A DNA stretch of 64,000 nt. Source: Phaeodactylibacter xiamenensis (GTDB taxonomy: Bacteria > Bacteroidota > Bacteroidia > Chitinophagales > Saprospiraceae). Below are positions 27,921 through 37,578 of this stretch, one piece after another. Every line of letters begins with the position of its first letter. Positions within the stretch are counted from its first letter, which is position 1. A model generated the notes under the pieces. The model saw nothing but the letters and a program-made list of their open reading frames with translations, ran no database searches and had not been told where the DNA came from. The position numbers were made by a program, and so were the translations under genes. The stretch is taken from the NCBI RefSeq assembly GCF_000759025.1, contig NZ_JPOS01000084.1:124001-188000 (forward strand), in the 5' to 3' direction.

Positions 27921-28784
27921 CTACAGGTATATGTCCATGATAACCAATACACCGAATAGAAGGCTGGCAATGCCGTTGGTGGTAAAGAAGGCAATATTAA
28001 CCTTGCTGAGGTCATCCGGGCGTACCAGAGTATGCTGGTAGAAAAGCAATCCGAGAAAAATGGCAGCAGCCAGCCAATGCAGCCACTGAAATTCCGGGTA
28101 AGCGGACTGTAGTTGCCAGGCCGCGGCGAGTATAAAAAAGGCGCTTCCGGCATGCAGGAAATTCGAAAGGCGAAGTGCCCCCGGGCGCCCCATTTTCACC
28201 GGCACAGAGTTTAGAGACAGGGAGCGGTCGAAGTCATCGTCCTGCAAGGCATAAATGATATCAAAGCCGGACACCCATAGTAAGACAGCCCCCGAATACA
28301 GCACCGGGATCAGATCGAACTGCCCCATGACCGAGAGGTAAGCCCCGATCGGGGCGAGTGAGAGCCCCAGCCCAAGCACAAAATGGCAAAGGAAGGTAAA
28401 CCGCTTGGTGTAACTGTAGCCTAAAATGACCAGCAGGGCTACCGGTGAAAGCAGGAAACACAGGAGGTTAATAAACCAAGTCGTTGCGATGAAAAGCAAG
28501 CTGTTGATGAAGACAAAAGACAGAGCAGCTTTGGGGGAGATCACACCAGCTGGAATTTCCCGGGTGGCGGTGCGGGGGTTTTGCTCATCGATATCCCGGT
28601 CGAGATAGCGGTTGAAAGCCATAGCCGCACTACGGGCAAAAACCATGCAAAGTACCACAAGGATAAACAGCCTGAAGCTAAGCCCACCTCCAGACTCGAG
28701 GGTAGCCAGAAAGAAACCAAGCAAAGCGAATGGCAGGGCAAAGATAGTATGGCTGAATTTGACCAGCGAGAGGTAGTTCTTCAT
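27921..28784 (-). CDS. UbiA-family prenyltransferase (quinone biosynthesis type)
   Basis: 287 residues with eight or nine membrane helices. The first Asp motif is NRYLDRDID and the second is DIIYALQDDDFDR, both binding prenyl diphosphate through magnesium. The opening SLVKFSHTIFALPFALLG is typical of UbiA/MqnP-type 4-hydroxybenzoate or related aromatic polyprenyltransferases. Bacteroidota use menaquinone, and a role as the prenylating enzyme of the futalosine route (MqnP-like) is possible, but no other quinone gene is nearby. It has no terminator of its own before the photolyase gene, with which it converges. Confidence 0.85.
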   Translation of the reverse strand: MKNYLSLVKFSHTIFALPFALLGFFLATLESGGGLSFRLFILVVLCMVFARSAAMAFNRYLDRDIDEQNPRTATREIPAGVISPKAALSFVFINSLLFIATTWFINLLCFLLSPVALLVILGYSYTKRFTFLCHFVLGLGLSLAPIGAYLSVMGQFDLIPVLYSGAVLLWVSGFDIIYALQDDDFDRSLSLNSVPVKMGRPGALRLSNFLHAGSAFFILAAAWQLQSAYPEFQWLHWLAAAIFLGLLFYQHTLVRPDDLSKVNIAFFTTNGIASLLFGVLVIMDIYL

Positions 28785-28800
28785 GCCGCAAAAATACGAA

Positions 28801-28829
28801 AGCCCGCAAAACCATACGGATTTGCGGGC
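28801..28829 (-). terminator. Intrinsic terminator of the DUF1573 gene
   Basis: Perfect nine-base stem GCCCGCAAA / TTTGCGGGC with a 10-base loop, followed on the minus strand by TTTCGTATTTTT. It lies between the DUF1573 gene and the start of the UbiA gene. Confidence 0.75.
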
Positions 28830-28865
28830 CTCTTTATTTATTTGACTATTGAAAGTCTTTTGGGC

Positions 28866-29396
28866 TTACTGTGTTACTGCAGGAGTAGCATCACCAGCCG
28901 CAGGCGTTACGTCACCCTTGAGGTAGATGAAGCTCTGTGGTGGGTTGGTATTTGCAGTAATCGTCACCTTCTGGTTACGCTTACCTTTCTTATTCTTAGA
29001 GTTGAACTCAACGGTGATTTCGCCGGTAGCACCCGGAGCGATTGGCTCCCGTGGCCAGCTTGGAACAGTACAACCACAGCTGCCTTTAGCATTGCTGAGG
29101 ATCAACGGCTCGTCGCCGGTGTTGGTAAAAGTATACGTGTGAGAAACTTTCTCGCCTTCGTTAACTGTACCGAAATCGAACTCTGTTTCTTCAAAGGTCA
29201 TAGTTGTTGTCGGGCCAGCAGGAGCAGCAGGCTGAGCGGCAGCAGGCTGAGCGGCAGCCTGATCAGCAGGCTGTACAGTGTTAGCAGACAGGTCCTCGCG
29301 AGCTTCTTCCTGAGCTGCACTCTCGCTGTTGTTACAGCTTGCTACAAAACCTACCGCCAACAGGGCGAACATCAGAACTTTGATTTGCTTCAACAT
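28866..29396 (-). CDS. DUF1573 lipoprotein
   Basis: 176 residues. The lipoprotein signal ends in VASC with the acceptor at C21. A low-complexity linker rich in Ala, Gln and Pro (AAQPAAAQPAA, about 45-70) is built on short DNA repeats. The DUF1573 Ig-like domain follows: FEETEFDFGTVNEGEKVSHTYTFTNTG and GSCGCTVPSWPREPIAPG. The conserved CGC in this domain is a hallmark of the family. Function is unknown; such proteins are abundant surface or periplasmic lipoproteins of Bacteroidota. A TACCTTTG box on the minus strand (29486-29493) is a likely -7 element and gives a leader of about 80 bases. Confidence 0.85.
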   Translation of the reverse strand: MLKQIKVLMFALLAVGFVASCNNSESAAQEEAREDLSANTVQPADQAAAQPAAAQPAAPAGPTTTMTFEETEFDFGTVNEGEKVSHTYTFTNTGDEPLILSNAKGSCGCTVPSWPREPIAPGATGEITVEFNSKNKKGKRNQKVTITANTNPPQSFIYLKGDVTPAAGDATPAVTQ

Positions 29397-29485
29397 TTTA
29401 CTTTAGTTTTGGATTTAAGTTAAAAGTGGGAACAATGGGTTTTATAAATAGTTCTCCCGGCCAATTCCCTTTTTTTGAACAGCTA

Positions 29486-29493
29486 CAAAGGTA
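29486..29493 (-). promoter_or_regulatory. -7 promoter box of the DUF1573 gene
   Basis: TACCTTTG on the minus strand matches TAnnTTTG. It lies 90 bases upstream of the ATG at 29396; no clear -33 TTTG is seen at the usual spacing. Confidence 0.5.
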
Positions 29494-29672
29494 GGGAATG
29501 CTACAGAAGCTCCCGTTAATCAGCATTGAAGTTTTGTTAACGAGCTGTTAATCCGAATTCTTGCCCGTTTGCGTATCATTTTGTGCGCAACCTCCGTGAA
29601 TCTTTGTCAAAGATATGTAGAAGGTTATCCAACAGGCAGGTATCTTCGTACTAAATCGTTACTTTTAATTTA

Positions 29673-32600
29673 ATGAAAAGCCTCACTGTTACGATATTCC
29701 TGTTGCTGGCAGGCCTGACAACCAAATATGCACAGACCGTCAAGCTCGATGAGCTGACCATCGAGGATGGGCTGACGCAGGGTATGATACACGATATCAT
29801 TCAGGACAGCCTTGGCTTTATGTGGTTTGCCACAAAAGATGGGCTCAACCGCTATGATGGTTATGATTTTAAGTTGTACAGCCATTTCCCCTCAGATTCC
29901 TTTTCGCTTTCCGGGCATGTTGTAAATTTTTTATTTGAAGACTCCTATGGAAGGATATGGGTTGGCACGCACAACAACGGGCTTAATATTTTTGACCGCA
30001 CACAAGAGCGTTTTTACAAACTGGGCTATGACGAGGTGCCAGCTGTTGGGCTAAATTCCAATCGTATATTCAGTGTCGAACAGGAGAATGATAGTATTTT
30101 CTGGATAGGCACTGGCCGGGGCTTGTGCCGGCTCGTTGTCCCTGAAGGCGAAGCGCTTTGGGAAGGATTGGAAAGTGCCCAACTCAGCAGCAGAATCAAA
30201 AGCTATCCCATCGAGCCTGTCCAAAACCCTAACCTCAACAGTGTAGCCACCTGCCTGTCGCCCGTATCTGATACGCTCTATTTTGCCATCAGCAACCGGC
30301 TTTTCCGGTTGGACCGGACCAACTATCGGGAATGGGAAGAGATGTCTGACGAAGTTAATGCCTTTAACATTGAAACCCCCTTCGGTTTCCGAAGCATGGA
30401 AATGACCAAAGATGGGTATCTGATTTTACCCACTAATCAGGAAATCAAAATTTACCATGAAGGCAAGAGCTGGGATATCCCACTTCCTGAACAACTCCGG
30501 GGCTTCCTGCCGGATGTCACTATTGACCAATCAGGTACGGCATGGGGGGTATCAGCAGGATTGTATAAAATTCACCCTCAGCGGGAACCCGGGCACCAAC
30601 TTGAAATCCTTTTCACTACTAAGGCTTCTTATTTCACGCCCACTGTATACGTTGACCGTTCAGGGGTCGTATGGCTGGGCACCAATGGCTATGGCATCCG
30701 GAAGTACAACCCCTCCAATGCCCGGTTCAACCATTTGATGCCCGGCACCAGTACCCGGCAACTCTATACTGACCTAAAAGGCAGGTGCTGGGTTTGGGTA
30801 GCTGTTTCATTGAAGGTTCTGAACCCTGAAAATGGCATGTATAAGTTGCCCCCCGGTTTCCCTTCCTGGATAGAGAAAGCCACCTGGGTCATTAACCCGG
30901 AGCCTGATATTTTCTGGTTTCATTACCCGATTATTGAAAAACAAACTGCGCTGATAAAAATTAATGAACGAACTGGTGAAGTCCAATCCTATCCCTACAC
31001 CTGCAAGCCCAACCCCGATTCGCCCCTGCTCATAGACCGTGAAGGCAATATTTGGTTCTCCAGCATGGACGGACAGCTCGTCATTTTCCAGCCTGACACG
31101 GAAACTTTTCATTACTACTCCATGTCAGACTGGTTTGACGAACGACAGGAAAACGCCGCCATCACTGCCTTTTACTACGCAGATGAATCGGATGTAGCCT
31201 GGGCGGGCACACAGTATGGACTGCTGCGTTTGCAGCGCACATCAACAGACAGCTTTGACCACCGGGTTTACGATTTCGACCACAACAACCCACAGAGTAT
31301 TAGTGAAAACTATGTGCTAAGTATTTGCAGCCGCCCCGGAGAAACCAACAAACTCTGGATTGGCACAAAGGGTGGCGGGTTAAACCAATTGGACACACAT
31401 ACCGGGACCTTCAAAGCGATTACGACACAAGATGGGCTGCCCAATAATGTAACCTATGGCCTGCTCCCGGATGAGGAAGGCCATCTTTGGATTACCACCA
31501 ACCGCGGGCTGTCCAGGTACCATCCTGAGCTGGGTACTTTTAAGAACTACACCTCTGCCGATGGGCTTCAAAGCAATGAGTTCAACACTTCCTCCTACCA
31601 TCGGGCAAGAGACGGGCGTTTCCTTATCGGGGGAGTCAATGGCGTACATGTGTTCCACCCCAAAGAGGTCAAGCTGAGCAGTCTGCCACCCAAAGTTTAC
31701 CTTACCGGGCTAAACATTAATAACATACCCTGGCGGAAGGCCATTGGGGAAGATAATGCCCTCAAACCTATTGAGCTCATCGGTCATATCCAGCTCAGGC
31801 ACCATCAGGACCAGCTCTTTTTCCAGTTCGCAGCTCTGGATTACGCCGCATCGCAAAACAACCGGTACCGCTATCAGATGGCCGGGCTGGATGATGCCCC
31901 CGTTGATGCGGGGACACGGCGGGAGGTAGCCTATGCCAACCTTGCGCCCGGGCAGTATACTTTTCAGGTGTGGGGTGCCAACAATGAGGATATCTGGAGC
32001 ACAGAACCAGCAATATTGAAAATCACCATTAGCCCTCCCTGGTGGGCTACCAACTGGGCTTACCTCTTGTACCTGGGGTTGTTTTTTACATTATTTTATG
32101 CTGCCTACCGCTTCCAGGTCAACCGGGACCGCCTGAAGACACAGCTGGCTTATGAGCAGCGCGAAGCCGAGCGTCTTGCCGCATTGGACCGGATGAAGTC
32201 CAACTTTTTTTCCAATATCACCCATGAATTCCGAACTCCGCTCACGCTGATTTTAGAACCGGCAAGACGGCTTGAGGCACAGCTGAAAAATAAGAATGGC
32301 CAAAAATGGGCAGAGCTCATCATCAGCAACAGTGAGCGCATGCTCCAACTGGTGAACCAGCTTTTAGATATCAACCGGCTCGAGGAAGGACTGATCTCCG
32401 TAAAGCTGCAGCAGGCAGACCTGAATCAGTTGCTTACCTCCATATTAAAGGACTATGAAGGCGCGGCTCAGGATAAAGCTATTCAACTTGAGCTGGAAAT
32501 CACCGGACGGCCACACCTTAAGTGGGTGGAGATTGATTCGGAGAAAGTCAGTAAAATTGTTCATAACCTGCTGTCAAATGCTTTAAAATTCACACCGCAG

Positions 32601-33710
32601 GGCGGTGAGATCACTCTCTCAGCAACCGGTATGCCCGACCGCCAAAAAGTTGAAATCAGCGTGAAGGATACCGGGCCCGGCATTGCCCCGGAGCACCACG
32701 AGCGGATATTCGACCGTTTTTACCAGGTTGATGACTCTTCCACAAGGTCTGTCGGCGGGACGGGCATTGGGCTGGCTCTTTGCAATGAGCTGGCGCAAAA
32801 GCTTGGCGGCAGTATCCACATGGACAGCGAACCCGGTAAAGGGTCAAGATTCACCCTTCTATTTCCATTGCACTCCATTCTTGACGGCGATAAGGCTACC
32901 GGAGGAGACAGGGCAACCGGTGAAACGCACCAACAATCCACTCCTGCCGCCCTGCAACAGGGCACTACGATTCTGATAGTAGAAGACAATAAAGACCTCC
33001 GCGACTTTTTGTGCAGTATTCTTGGAGAAGACTTTGAACTGACGACTGCACAGGATGGAGTCGAAGGTTTGCAGATGGCCACTTCCACTCAGCCGGATAT
33101 CATTATCAGCGATGTGATGATGCCACGATTGGATGGTTATGCAATGACGGCTCAGCTGAAAGCGGACATTCGCACCAGTCACATTCCTATAATAATGCTA
33201 ACGGCCAAGTCCGCGCTTAAGAGCCGGCTGACCGGGCTCAAAACGGGGGCAGATGCCTATTTGTCCAAGCCATTTTATGCGGAGGAGCTGATGGCTCAAA
33301 TCCACAATTTGCTGGAGCAGCGCGCCCGGCTTCAGCTATACTTTACAGGAGAAAATGAAAAGGTATCTGCCCCCGATATTCCAGACATTGAACATCAGTT
33401 CCTGCAAAAAGCTTACGCCGCAATGGACGACCACCTTGCCGATGAGCAGTTTTCTGTTGAGCAGCTGAGCAACGTGTTACTGCTCAGCCGGTCTCAGTTG
33501 CACCGCAAGCTAAAAGCGCTGACTGGTCAGACTGCATCAGAGTTCCTGCGCAACTACCGGCTTAAAAAAGCCCTGGAGCTGCTTCGCCAACCCGGCCTCT
33601 CCATTGGAGAAGTCAGCCATAGAGTTGGCTTTGGCAGCCCTCAGTACTTTGCTACAAAATTTAAGGAAAGATATGGCTACTCTCCCAGCGAAGCCTCTGG
33701 AAAAGCCTGA
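29673..33710 (+). CDS. Hybrid two-component system protein (sensor kinase, receiver and AraC regulator in one chain)
   Basis: 1345 residues. Signal peptide, then a periplasmic two-component regulator propeller of repeated blades (DSLGFMWFATKDGLNRYDG, GRIWVGTHNNGLNIFD, LWIGTKGGGLNQLD and others) to about 700. A Y_Y_Y domain is followed by one membrane helix (WAYLLYLGLFFTLFYAAYRF). HisKA has H851 in NITHEFRTPLT. HATPase_c has NALKFTPQGGEI, DTGPGIAPEH and GGTGIGLAL. The receiver domain has D1147 in ISDVMMPRLDG and the final 100 residues are an AraC-type double HTH. This is the Bacteroidota HTCS design that senses a glycan fragment and turns on a matching gene set. No polysaccharide locus is directly adjacent, so its target is unknown. 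Confidence 0.93.
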   Translation: MKSLTVTIFLLLAGLTTKYAQTVKLDELTIEDGLTQGMIHDIIQDSLGFMWFATKDGLNRYDGYDFKLYSHFPSDSFSLSGHVVNFLFEDSYGRIWVGTHNNGLNIFDRTQERFYKLGYDEVPAVGLNSNRIFSVEQENDSIFWIGTGRGLCRLVVPEGEALWEGLESAQLSSRIKSYPIEPVQNPNLNSVATCLSPVSDTLYFAISNRLFRLDRTNYREWEEMSDEVNAFNIETPFGFRSMEMTKDGYLILPTNQEIKIYHEGKSWDIPLPEQLRGFLPDVTIDQSGTAWGVSAGLYKIHPQREPGHQLEILFTTKASYFTPTVYVDRSGVVWLGTNGYGIRKYNPSNARFNHLMPGTSTRQLYTDLKGRCWVWVAVSLKVLNPENGMYKLPPGFPSWIEKATWVINPEPDIFWFHYPIIEKQTALIKINERTGEVQSYPYTCKPNPDSPLLIDREGNIWFSSMDGQLVIFQPDTETFHYYSMSDWFDERQENAAITAFYYADESDVAWAGTQYGLLRLQRTSTDSFDHRVYDFDHNNPQSISENYVLSICSRPGETNKLWIGTKGGGLNQLDTHTGTFKAITTQDGLPNNVTYGLLPDEEGHLWITTNRGLSRYHPELGTFKNYTSADGLQSNEFNTSSYHRARDGRFLIGGVNGVHVFHPKEVKLSSLPPKVYLTGLNINNIPWRKAIGEDNALKPIELIGHIQLRHHQDQLFFQFAALDYAASQNNRYRYQMAGLDDAPVDAGTRREVAYANLAPGQYTFQVWGANNEDIWSTEPAILKITISPPWWATNWAYLLYLGLFFTLFYAAYRFQVNRDRLKTQLAYEQREAERLAALDRMKSNFFSNITHEFRTPLTLILEPARRLEAQLKNKNGQKWAELIISNSERMLQLVNQLLDINRLEEGLISVKLQQADLNQLLTSILKDYEGAAQDKAIQLELEITGRPHLKWVEIDSEKVSKIVHNLLSNALKFTPQGGEITLSATGMPDRQKVEISVKDTGPGIAPEHHERIFDRFYQVDDSSTRSVGGTGIGLALCNELAQKLGGSIHMDSEPGKGSRFTLLFPLHSILDGDKATGGDRATGETHQQSTPAALQQGTTILIVEDNKDLRDFLCSILGEDFELTTAQDGVEGLQMATSTQPDIIISDVMMPRLDGYAMTAQLKADIRTSHIPIIMLTAKSALKSRLTGLKTGADAYLSKPFYAEELMAQIHNLLEQRARLQLYFTGENEKVSAPDIPDIEHQFLQKAYAAMDDHLADEQFSVEQLSNVLLLSRSQLHRKLKALTGQTASEFLRNYRLKKALELLRQPGLSIGEVSHRVGFGSPQYFATKFKERYGYSPSEASGKA

Positions 33711-33905
33711 TTTCCAGCAAAAAAGACCGCAATGCAACATAAATGAACAAGATTGCAACATATGTTAACGCACTCTATGCCGTTGTGCCCTAAATTTGTA
33801 ATAACAGTTATTAGAGCACTACTAAACAGTGTGCAACCAAATTGTCCCAACACAACACAAAACAAAAAGCAAGGGGGAATCGACAAAATATCGATTCAAT
33901 ATTTC

Positions 33906-33934
33906 GGGAAGCCATTGCGGCTTCCCTTTTTTTT
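33906..33934 (+). terminator. Intrinsic terminator after the hybrid kinase gene
   Basis: Perfect eight-base stem GGGAAGCC / GGCTTCCC with a 5-base loop followed by eight T. It lies about 195 bases past the stop of the kinase gene, so the intervening transcript is an unusually long 3' leader or a small RNA. Confidence 0.88.
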
Positions 33935-33951
33935 ATCCGCTGTTTTCCTTA

Positions 33952-34932
33952 TCAGATAGTAACAGTTGCTTCTTCGGGTAGAAAGAACCGCTTTTTGAGG
34001 TAAGGCACGAGATCGCGGTTTTTCAGCGTGGTATTGGACGGGCCGGTGCGCCGGAAAAAAATATATTCATATTGGATAGGTACTTTAGGCTGCTTCTTTT
34101 TGCCCTTTTGCTTTTTTGATTTCGGTTTGCCGTTGGCCGCAGGTTGGGGTAAGGCTACGGGCGTAAATACAGGTACCTTGCTTGGCGTGCAGTCGATACG
34201 GAGGATTGTTTTTCCATTGATTTCATCACCATATACGTCAATAAGGTCACAATGCTCTTTGCCCAGCTTGTCCAAAATATGGTTAATAAGGCTCGTCACG
34301 GCCTGGTCCAGCGACTCCGTATCCAAGCCGTTAAGCCCGAGTACTTCTCCATCATTCTTAATGCCCAGCAGTATACTGCCGCCCTCAGAGTTGAGCATTG
34401 CCGCTACCGTTCTGAGTATAACCGCCTTTGCCCCGGGGCTACGATTGTAGGAAGCTTTGAACTCTACTTTAACATTTTCGCCCCGGCTAACCAGTACAGC
34501 TGACGAACGCTGCAGGTTGTGAGAAAGGTATTTGATGATCTGATTCGTCAGACGGCGCAATATATTGACTTTGGCTTCTGCTGACAGCTCCTCCTGTTCA
34601 AAGAAAACAGAACGGGGAAAGGCCAGCAGTCTGGATTTGTCCAGTGCAACCACGCTGCCTGTCCGGTGCTCGTTGCTAAAAAATGCCACTTCACCAAAGA
34701 CTTCGCCAGGGTGCATGATCTTGTTGTGATAATTCTGAAGGTGCAGCTCAAAACGGCCTTCCATGATCAGGAAAAAATGCCGCATTTTCTGGTCTGACTG
34801 GTCAAATACCAGGCTATTCTTGTGATACGACCGTAGCCTTGCCGAGCGGGCCAGGCATTGCAGGTCTTCCCTTGAAATACCTTCGAAAAGTTGGTGCTCA
34901 GCAAGGACAGTAAAGATTTGCTCGTTTGTCAT
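33952..34932 (-). CDS. cNMP-binding domain fused to Schlafen/AlbA_2-type ATP-binding domain
   Basis: 326 residues in two clear parts. Residues about 8-125 are a cyclic-nucleotide-binding (Crp-type) beta-roll (LFEGISREDLQCLARSARL, then HPGEVFGEVAFFSNEHRTGSVVA), with the phosphate-cassette-like GEVAFF. Residues about 150-250 are the AlbA_2/Schlafen fold: VKVEFKASY, the TVAAMLNSEGGSILLGIKNDGEVLGLNG core and DKLGKEHC. A very basic linker of Lys/Gln repeats (about 273-290) leads to a C-terminal segment with the YIFFRRTGPSN strand. No HTH is present, so it is not a Crp-type transcription factor. Such fusions suggest nucleic-acid or nucleotide binding under second-messenger or small-ligand control. 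Single gene, function unknown. Confidence 0.75.
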   Translation of the reverse strand: MTNEQIFTVLAEHQLFEGISREDLQCLARSARLRSYHKNSLVFDQSDQKMRHFFLIMEGRFELHLQNYHNKIMHPGEVFGEVAFFSNEHRTGSVVALDKSRLLAFPRSVFFEQEELSAEAKVNILRRLTNQIIKYLSHNLQRSSAVLVSRGENVKVEFKASYNRSPGAKAVILRTVAAMLNSEGGSILLGIKNDGEVLGLNGLDTESLDQAVTSLINHILDKLGKEHCDLIDVYGDEINGKTILRIDCTPSKVPVFTPVALPQPAANGKPKSKKQKGKKKQPKVPIQYEYIFFRRTGPSNTTLKNRDLVPYLKKRFFLPEEATVTI

Positions 34933-35030
34933 TCTGGTAGATTTTAGGAGATGTACATTTTACAATGGCAATATAACACAAAAAACCTGTTCCAGCACTG
35001 CTCAAACGTCAGAAACTTTCTTCCCCTGAC

Positions 35031-36341
35031 TCAAATGCTCAAAACTTCACGAATGGATTGATCCAGAATTCTAATCCCCTGATCAAGCTCCGCCTGCGTA
35101 ATGGTCAACGGAGGAGCGATACGGAATACTCCGCCGTAGCCTTTGATGCGGACGATGTTCATACTCAGCCCGTTTTTCAGGCATTGCTCTGCAATTTTAC
35201 TGCCCAGCTCGGGGTCTGGCGTTTTAGATGCCCGGTCTTTCACTATTTCCATCCCCAGCAACAGCCCCCTGCCTCTGACATCCCCTATACATTCGTAGCG
35301 CTCCTGCAACTCTTCAAGCCCTCTTTTGAGATGATCCCCCATTTTCTGAGCGCGTTCCTGCATCTTTTCTTCCACCAGAATGGACAGCACCGTCACGCCC
35401 ACTTCAGCAGGTAATGGATCAGATACATGGGAAGTAACACTGATGAAGCCTTTATCGTAGCAATCCTGCTCCAGCGTGTCGCTGGTAACCACGGCAGAAA
35501 GCGGCAGCCCTCCACCGAGCGTTTTGGAGAGCGTAAGGAAATCGGGCACTACCCCACTTTGCTCAAAGCCAAAGTTATCGCCCAGCCGGCCAACTCCGGT
35601 TTGAGCCTCATCAAAAATGAGCAGCAGGCCACGGGCATCACAATGCGCTTTCAGGGCTTTCAGGTATTCCGGAGTCAGTTCGATGATGCCCGCCGCACTC
35701 AGCACCGGCTCCACAATCACCGCCGCATAAGCCCCAACGGACTGCCGGTCGACAAGGTCCATGCCTACATCGAGACAGGTGTTGTCGCATTGCCCGGAGC
35801 AGTGCTTCACGGGGCACCGGTAACTGTTCGGCGCAGGAATAGCGTAACTGCCGGGCATAACCGGGCCATAAGACCGGCGCGTGAGGGAGTAGGTATGGGA
35901 CTGTGCACCTGCTGTCATGCCATGCCAGGAACCCGTGAACCCAATCACCTCAAAGCCGCCCGTTGCCAGCTTCGCCATACGAATGGCCATTTCATTGGAT
36001 TCGCCCCCGGTGGAGAGGAACATAGCCCGGGAAAGCTCAGGCGGCAGCAATTCCGCTAAACGCCGGGACAGCTCAATGACGGAAGGCGACAACATCGCGC
36101 TCAGCAAGTGAATGGAAGACTGTGTGCCCCGCTGCAAGGCCTCCACGATGCGAGGATGGCTGTGGCCAAAGATGGCACACATTTGCCCGGAAGTAAAATC
36201 CAATATCTGACGCCCATCATCGGTATACAGGTAGGCTCCCGATGCTTTGGTGATCAGGACATCACTGAAATTTTCACAGTAGCGGATGAGGTGCTGCTCG
36301 GCTTCCTGAAGCCATTCGGGGCGGGTGGACTCGGTGCTCAT
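35031..36341 (-). CDS. Class III PLP aminotransferase, 2,2-dialkylglycine decarboxylase-like
   Basis: 436 residues. PLP-binding Lys is K273 in LTLSKTLGGGLP and the Asp that binds the pyridine nitrogen is in LIFDEAQTGVGR. The FTSGQMCAIFGHSHPRIVEAL stretch is close to the motif of 2,2-dialkylglycine decarboxylase (DgdA), where it shapes the pocket for decarboxylation plus transamination. It might instead be an ornithine- or GABA-type transaminase. Cys-rich CPVKHCSGQCDNTC (about 175-190) is unusual and could bind metal or be structural. Monocistronic by spacing. Confidence 0.8.
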   Translation of the reverse strand: MSTESTRPEWLQEAEQHLIRYCENFSDVLITKASGAYLYTDDGRQILDFTSGQMCAIFGHSHPRIVEALQRGTQSSIHLLSAMLSPSVIELSRRLAELLPPELSRAMFLSTGGESNEMAIRMAKLATGGFEVIGFTGSWHGMTAGAQSHTYSLTRRSYGPVMPGSYAIPAPNSYRCPVKHCSGQCDNTCLDVGMDLVDRQSVGAYAAVIVEPVLSAAGIIELTPEYLKALKAHCDARGLLLIFDEAQTGVGRLGDNFGFEQSGVVPDFLTLSKTLGGGLPLSAVVTSDTLEQDCYDKGFISVTSHVSDPLPAEVGVTVLSILVEEKMQERAQKMGDHLKRGLEELQERYECIGDVRGRGLLLGMEIVKDRASKTPDPELGSKIAEQCLKNGLSMNIVRIKGYGGVFRIAPPLTITQAELDQGIRILDQSIREVLSI

Positions 36342-36444
36342 GCTTTTTTCCGGAAATATCTCCTTTTCCTGATTCCCGGAATAGGAAAAAACGTTTTTTC
36401 TGATATTCAGCTATTTCTGCTTACTGAGGTTTTTATGCTGTGGC

Positions 36445-37443
36445 TTACTCCCCATCCAATTTGATCATCGTGCCAAATTCCTCAAGCACGATCTGCGCCC
36501 GCAAGTCTCCGTTATCAAGATCCAGTTGATAGACCACCTTGAAGGGCGGGGATTCGCCATAGCAAAGGTAGCTGTTGCTTGCGGTATGCAGGGTTTGCAG
36601 CTGCTCTGACAACTGCCCGATCGCAAGGTTCTCAGCCGATAGCTCCGTGTAGGATAGACCGTCCGCACCACGGAACTGCACCTCGTACAGCCGGTAGCCG
36701 AATTGATTCTCCGGGAAGGTCAGGGCAAACATCCGTCCGGCATCCGGGTCGGGGACAAAACCAAATAGCCGCTGCGGGAAAGTATCGCGGGCAACGAGGT
36801 TCTTCGTGGCATTATCGTAAATCGTAGCCGTGTACAACCGTTCGGTGAACCCCTGATTGATCTGTCCCATAAAAACAAAATAGTTTTCAGAAGGGCTGTA
36901 GACGAAGTCGTTCAGCAAATCAAATCCCAGAGGGAAAGTATCCAAAGCTACGCTTAAAGACCGGGCTGCCAGGTCAATACCGTACACGCGCCCTTCCAGC
37001 CCGCTGTACAGGAAGTACTCATCGCTGTTCCGGCCTTCCTGTAAGAAGAGGGACCCCTCTATTTTCTGTCCAGTCTCCGGATCATTCAGTGCAAGCCTCG
37101 TGGTGTCGAAGGTGGTCAGGTCCTGCACCACCAGATTAACCCCGTTGAAATCAGTGTAAAGGTGCCTGTTGCCGGAAAAGTCATTCAGGCGGTTAACCCC
37201 AATGGGCAACTGAAAACTCGCTGCAGGCCGAACGGTTTCCGGTATGGTGTCCCAATTGCCGGTTGCTAATTCGATCACAGCTTCCCATCGCTGGTTCACA
37301 TCATCGCGCTGCATCGTGCTGTACACGCAGCAATTTGGATTATACTCCACAGGCGCACGCATATCGCTATCGTCATCGCATGCCATGTAGGTCAAAGTGG
37401 TTAGCGCAAAAAAGAAAAGTAAAAGACGGGATTGGTTCATCAT
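36445..37443 (-). CDS. Hypothetical lipoprotein
   Basis: 332 residues from the ATG at 37443, giving a lipoprotein signal (MMNQSRLLLFFFALTTLTYMAC) with the Cys at 22 followed by DDDSD, an outer-membrane-like sorting context in Bacteroidota. The mature part has repeated beta-strands such as YFLYSGLEGRVYGIDLAARSL, YFVFMGQINQGF and YEVQFRGADGL, suggesting a propeller-like or all-beta fold. Its start is separated by about 135 bases from the divergent miaA gene. No family recognised. Confidence 0.65.
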   Translation of the reverse strand: MMNQSRLLLFFFALTTLTYMACDDDSDMRAPVEYNPNCCVYSTMQRDDVNQRWEAVIELATGNWDTIPETVRPAASFQLPIGVNRLNDFSGNRHLYTDFNGVNLVVQDLTTFDTTRLALNDPETGQKIEGSLFLQEGRNSDEYFLYSGLEGRVYGIDLAARSLSVALDTFPLGFDLLNDFVYSPSENYFVFMGQINQGFTERLYTATIYDNATKNLVARDTFPQRLFGFVPDPDAGRMFALTFPENQFGYRLYEVQFRGADGLSYTELSAENLAIGQLSEQLQTLHTASNSYLCYGESPPFKVVYQLDLDNGDLRAQIVLEEFGTMIKLDGE

Positions 37444-37578
37444 CAGGTGAGCTGCTTTTTGGCAAAGATAGATCATTTTTTCAGGGGAATAAACCGCTGC
37501 ATGGCTGAGAATGTTGTTCCTGCCCGATGGAATCCGGGATTTTCGCTACTTTGGCCGCAATGAACAACCTTCAGCGTT

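Noticed and set aside
29220-29275. Short direct repeats in the DUF1573 gene
   Set aside because: They code the Ala/Gln/Pro linker and are a normal low-complexity segment, not a repeat array.
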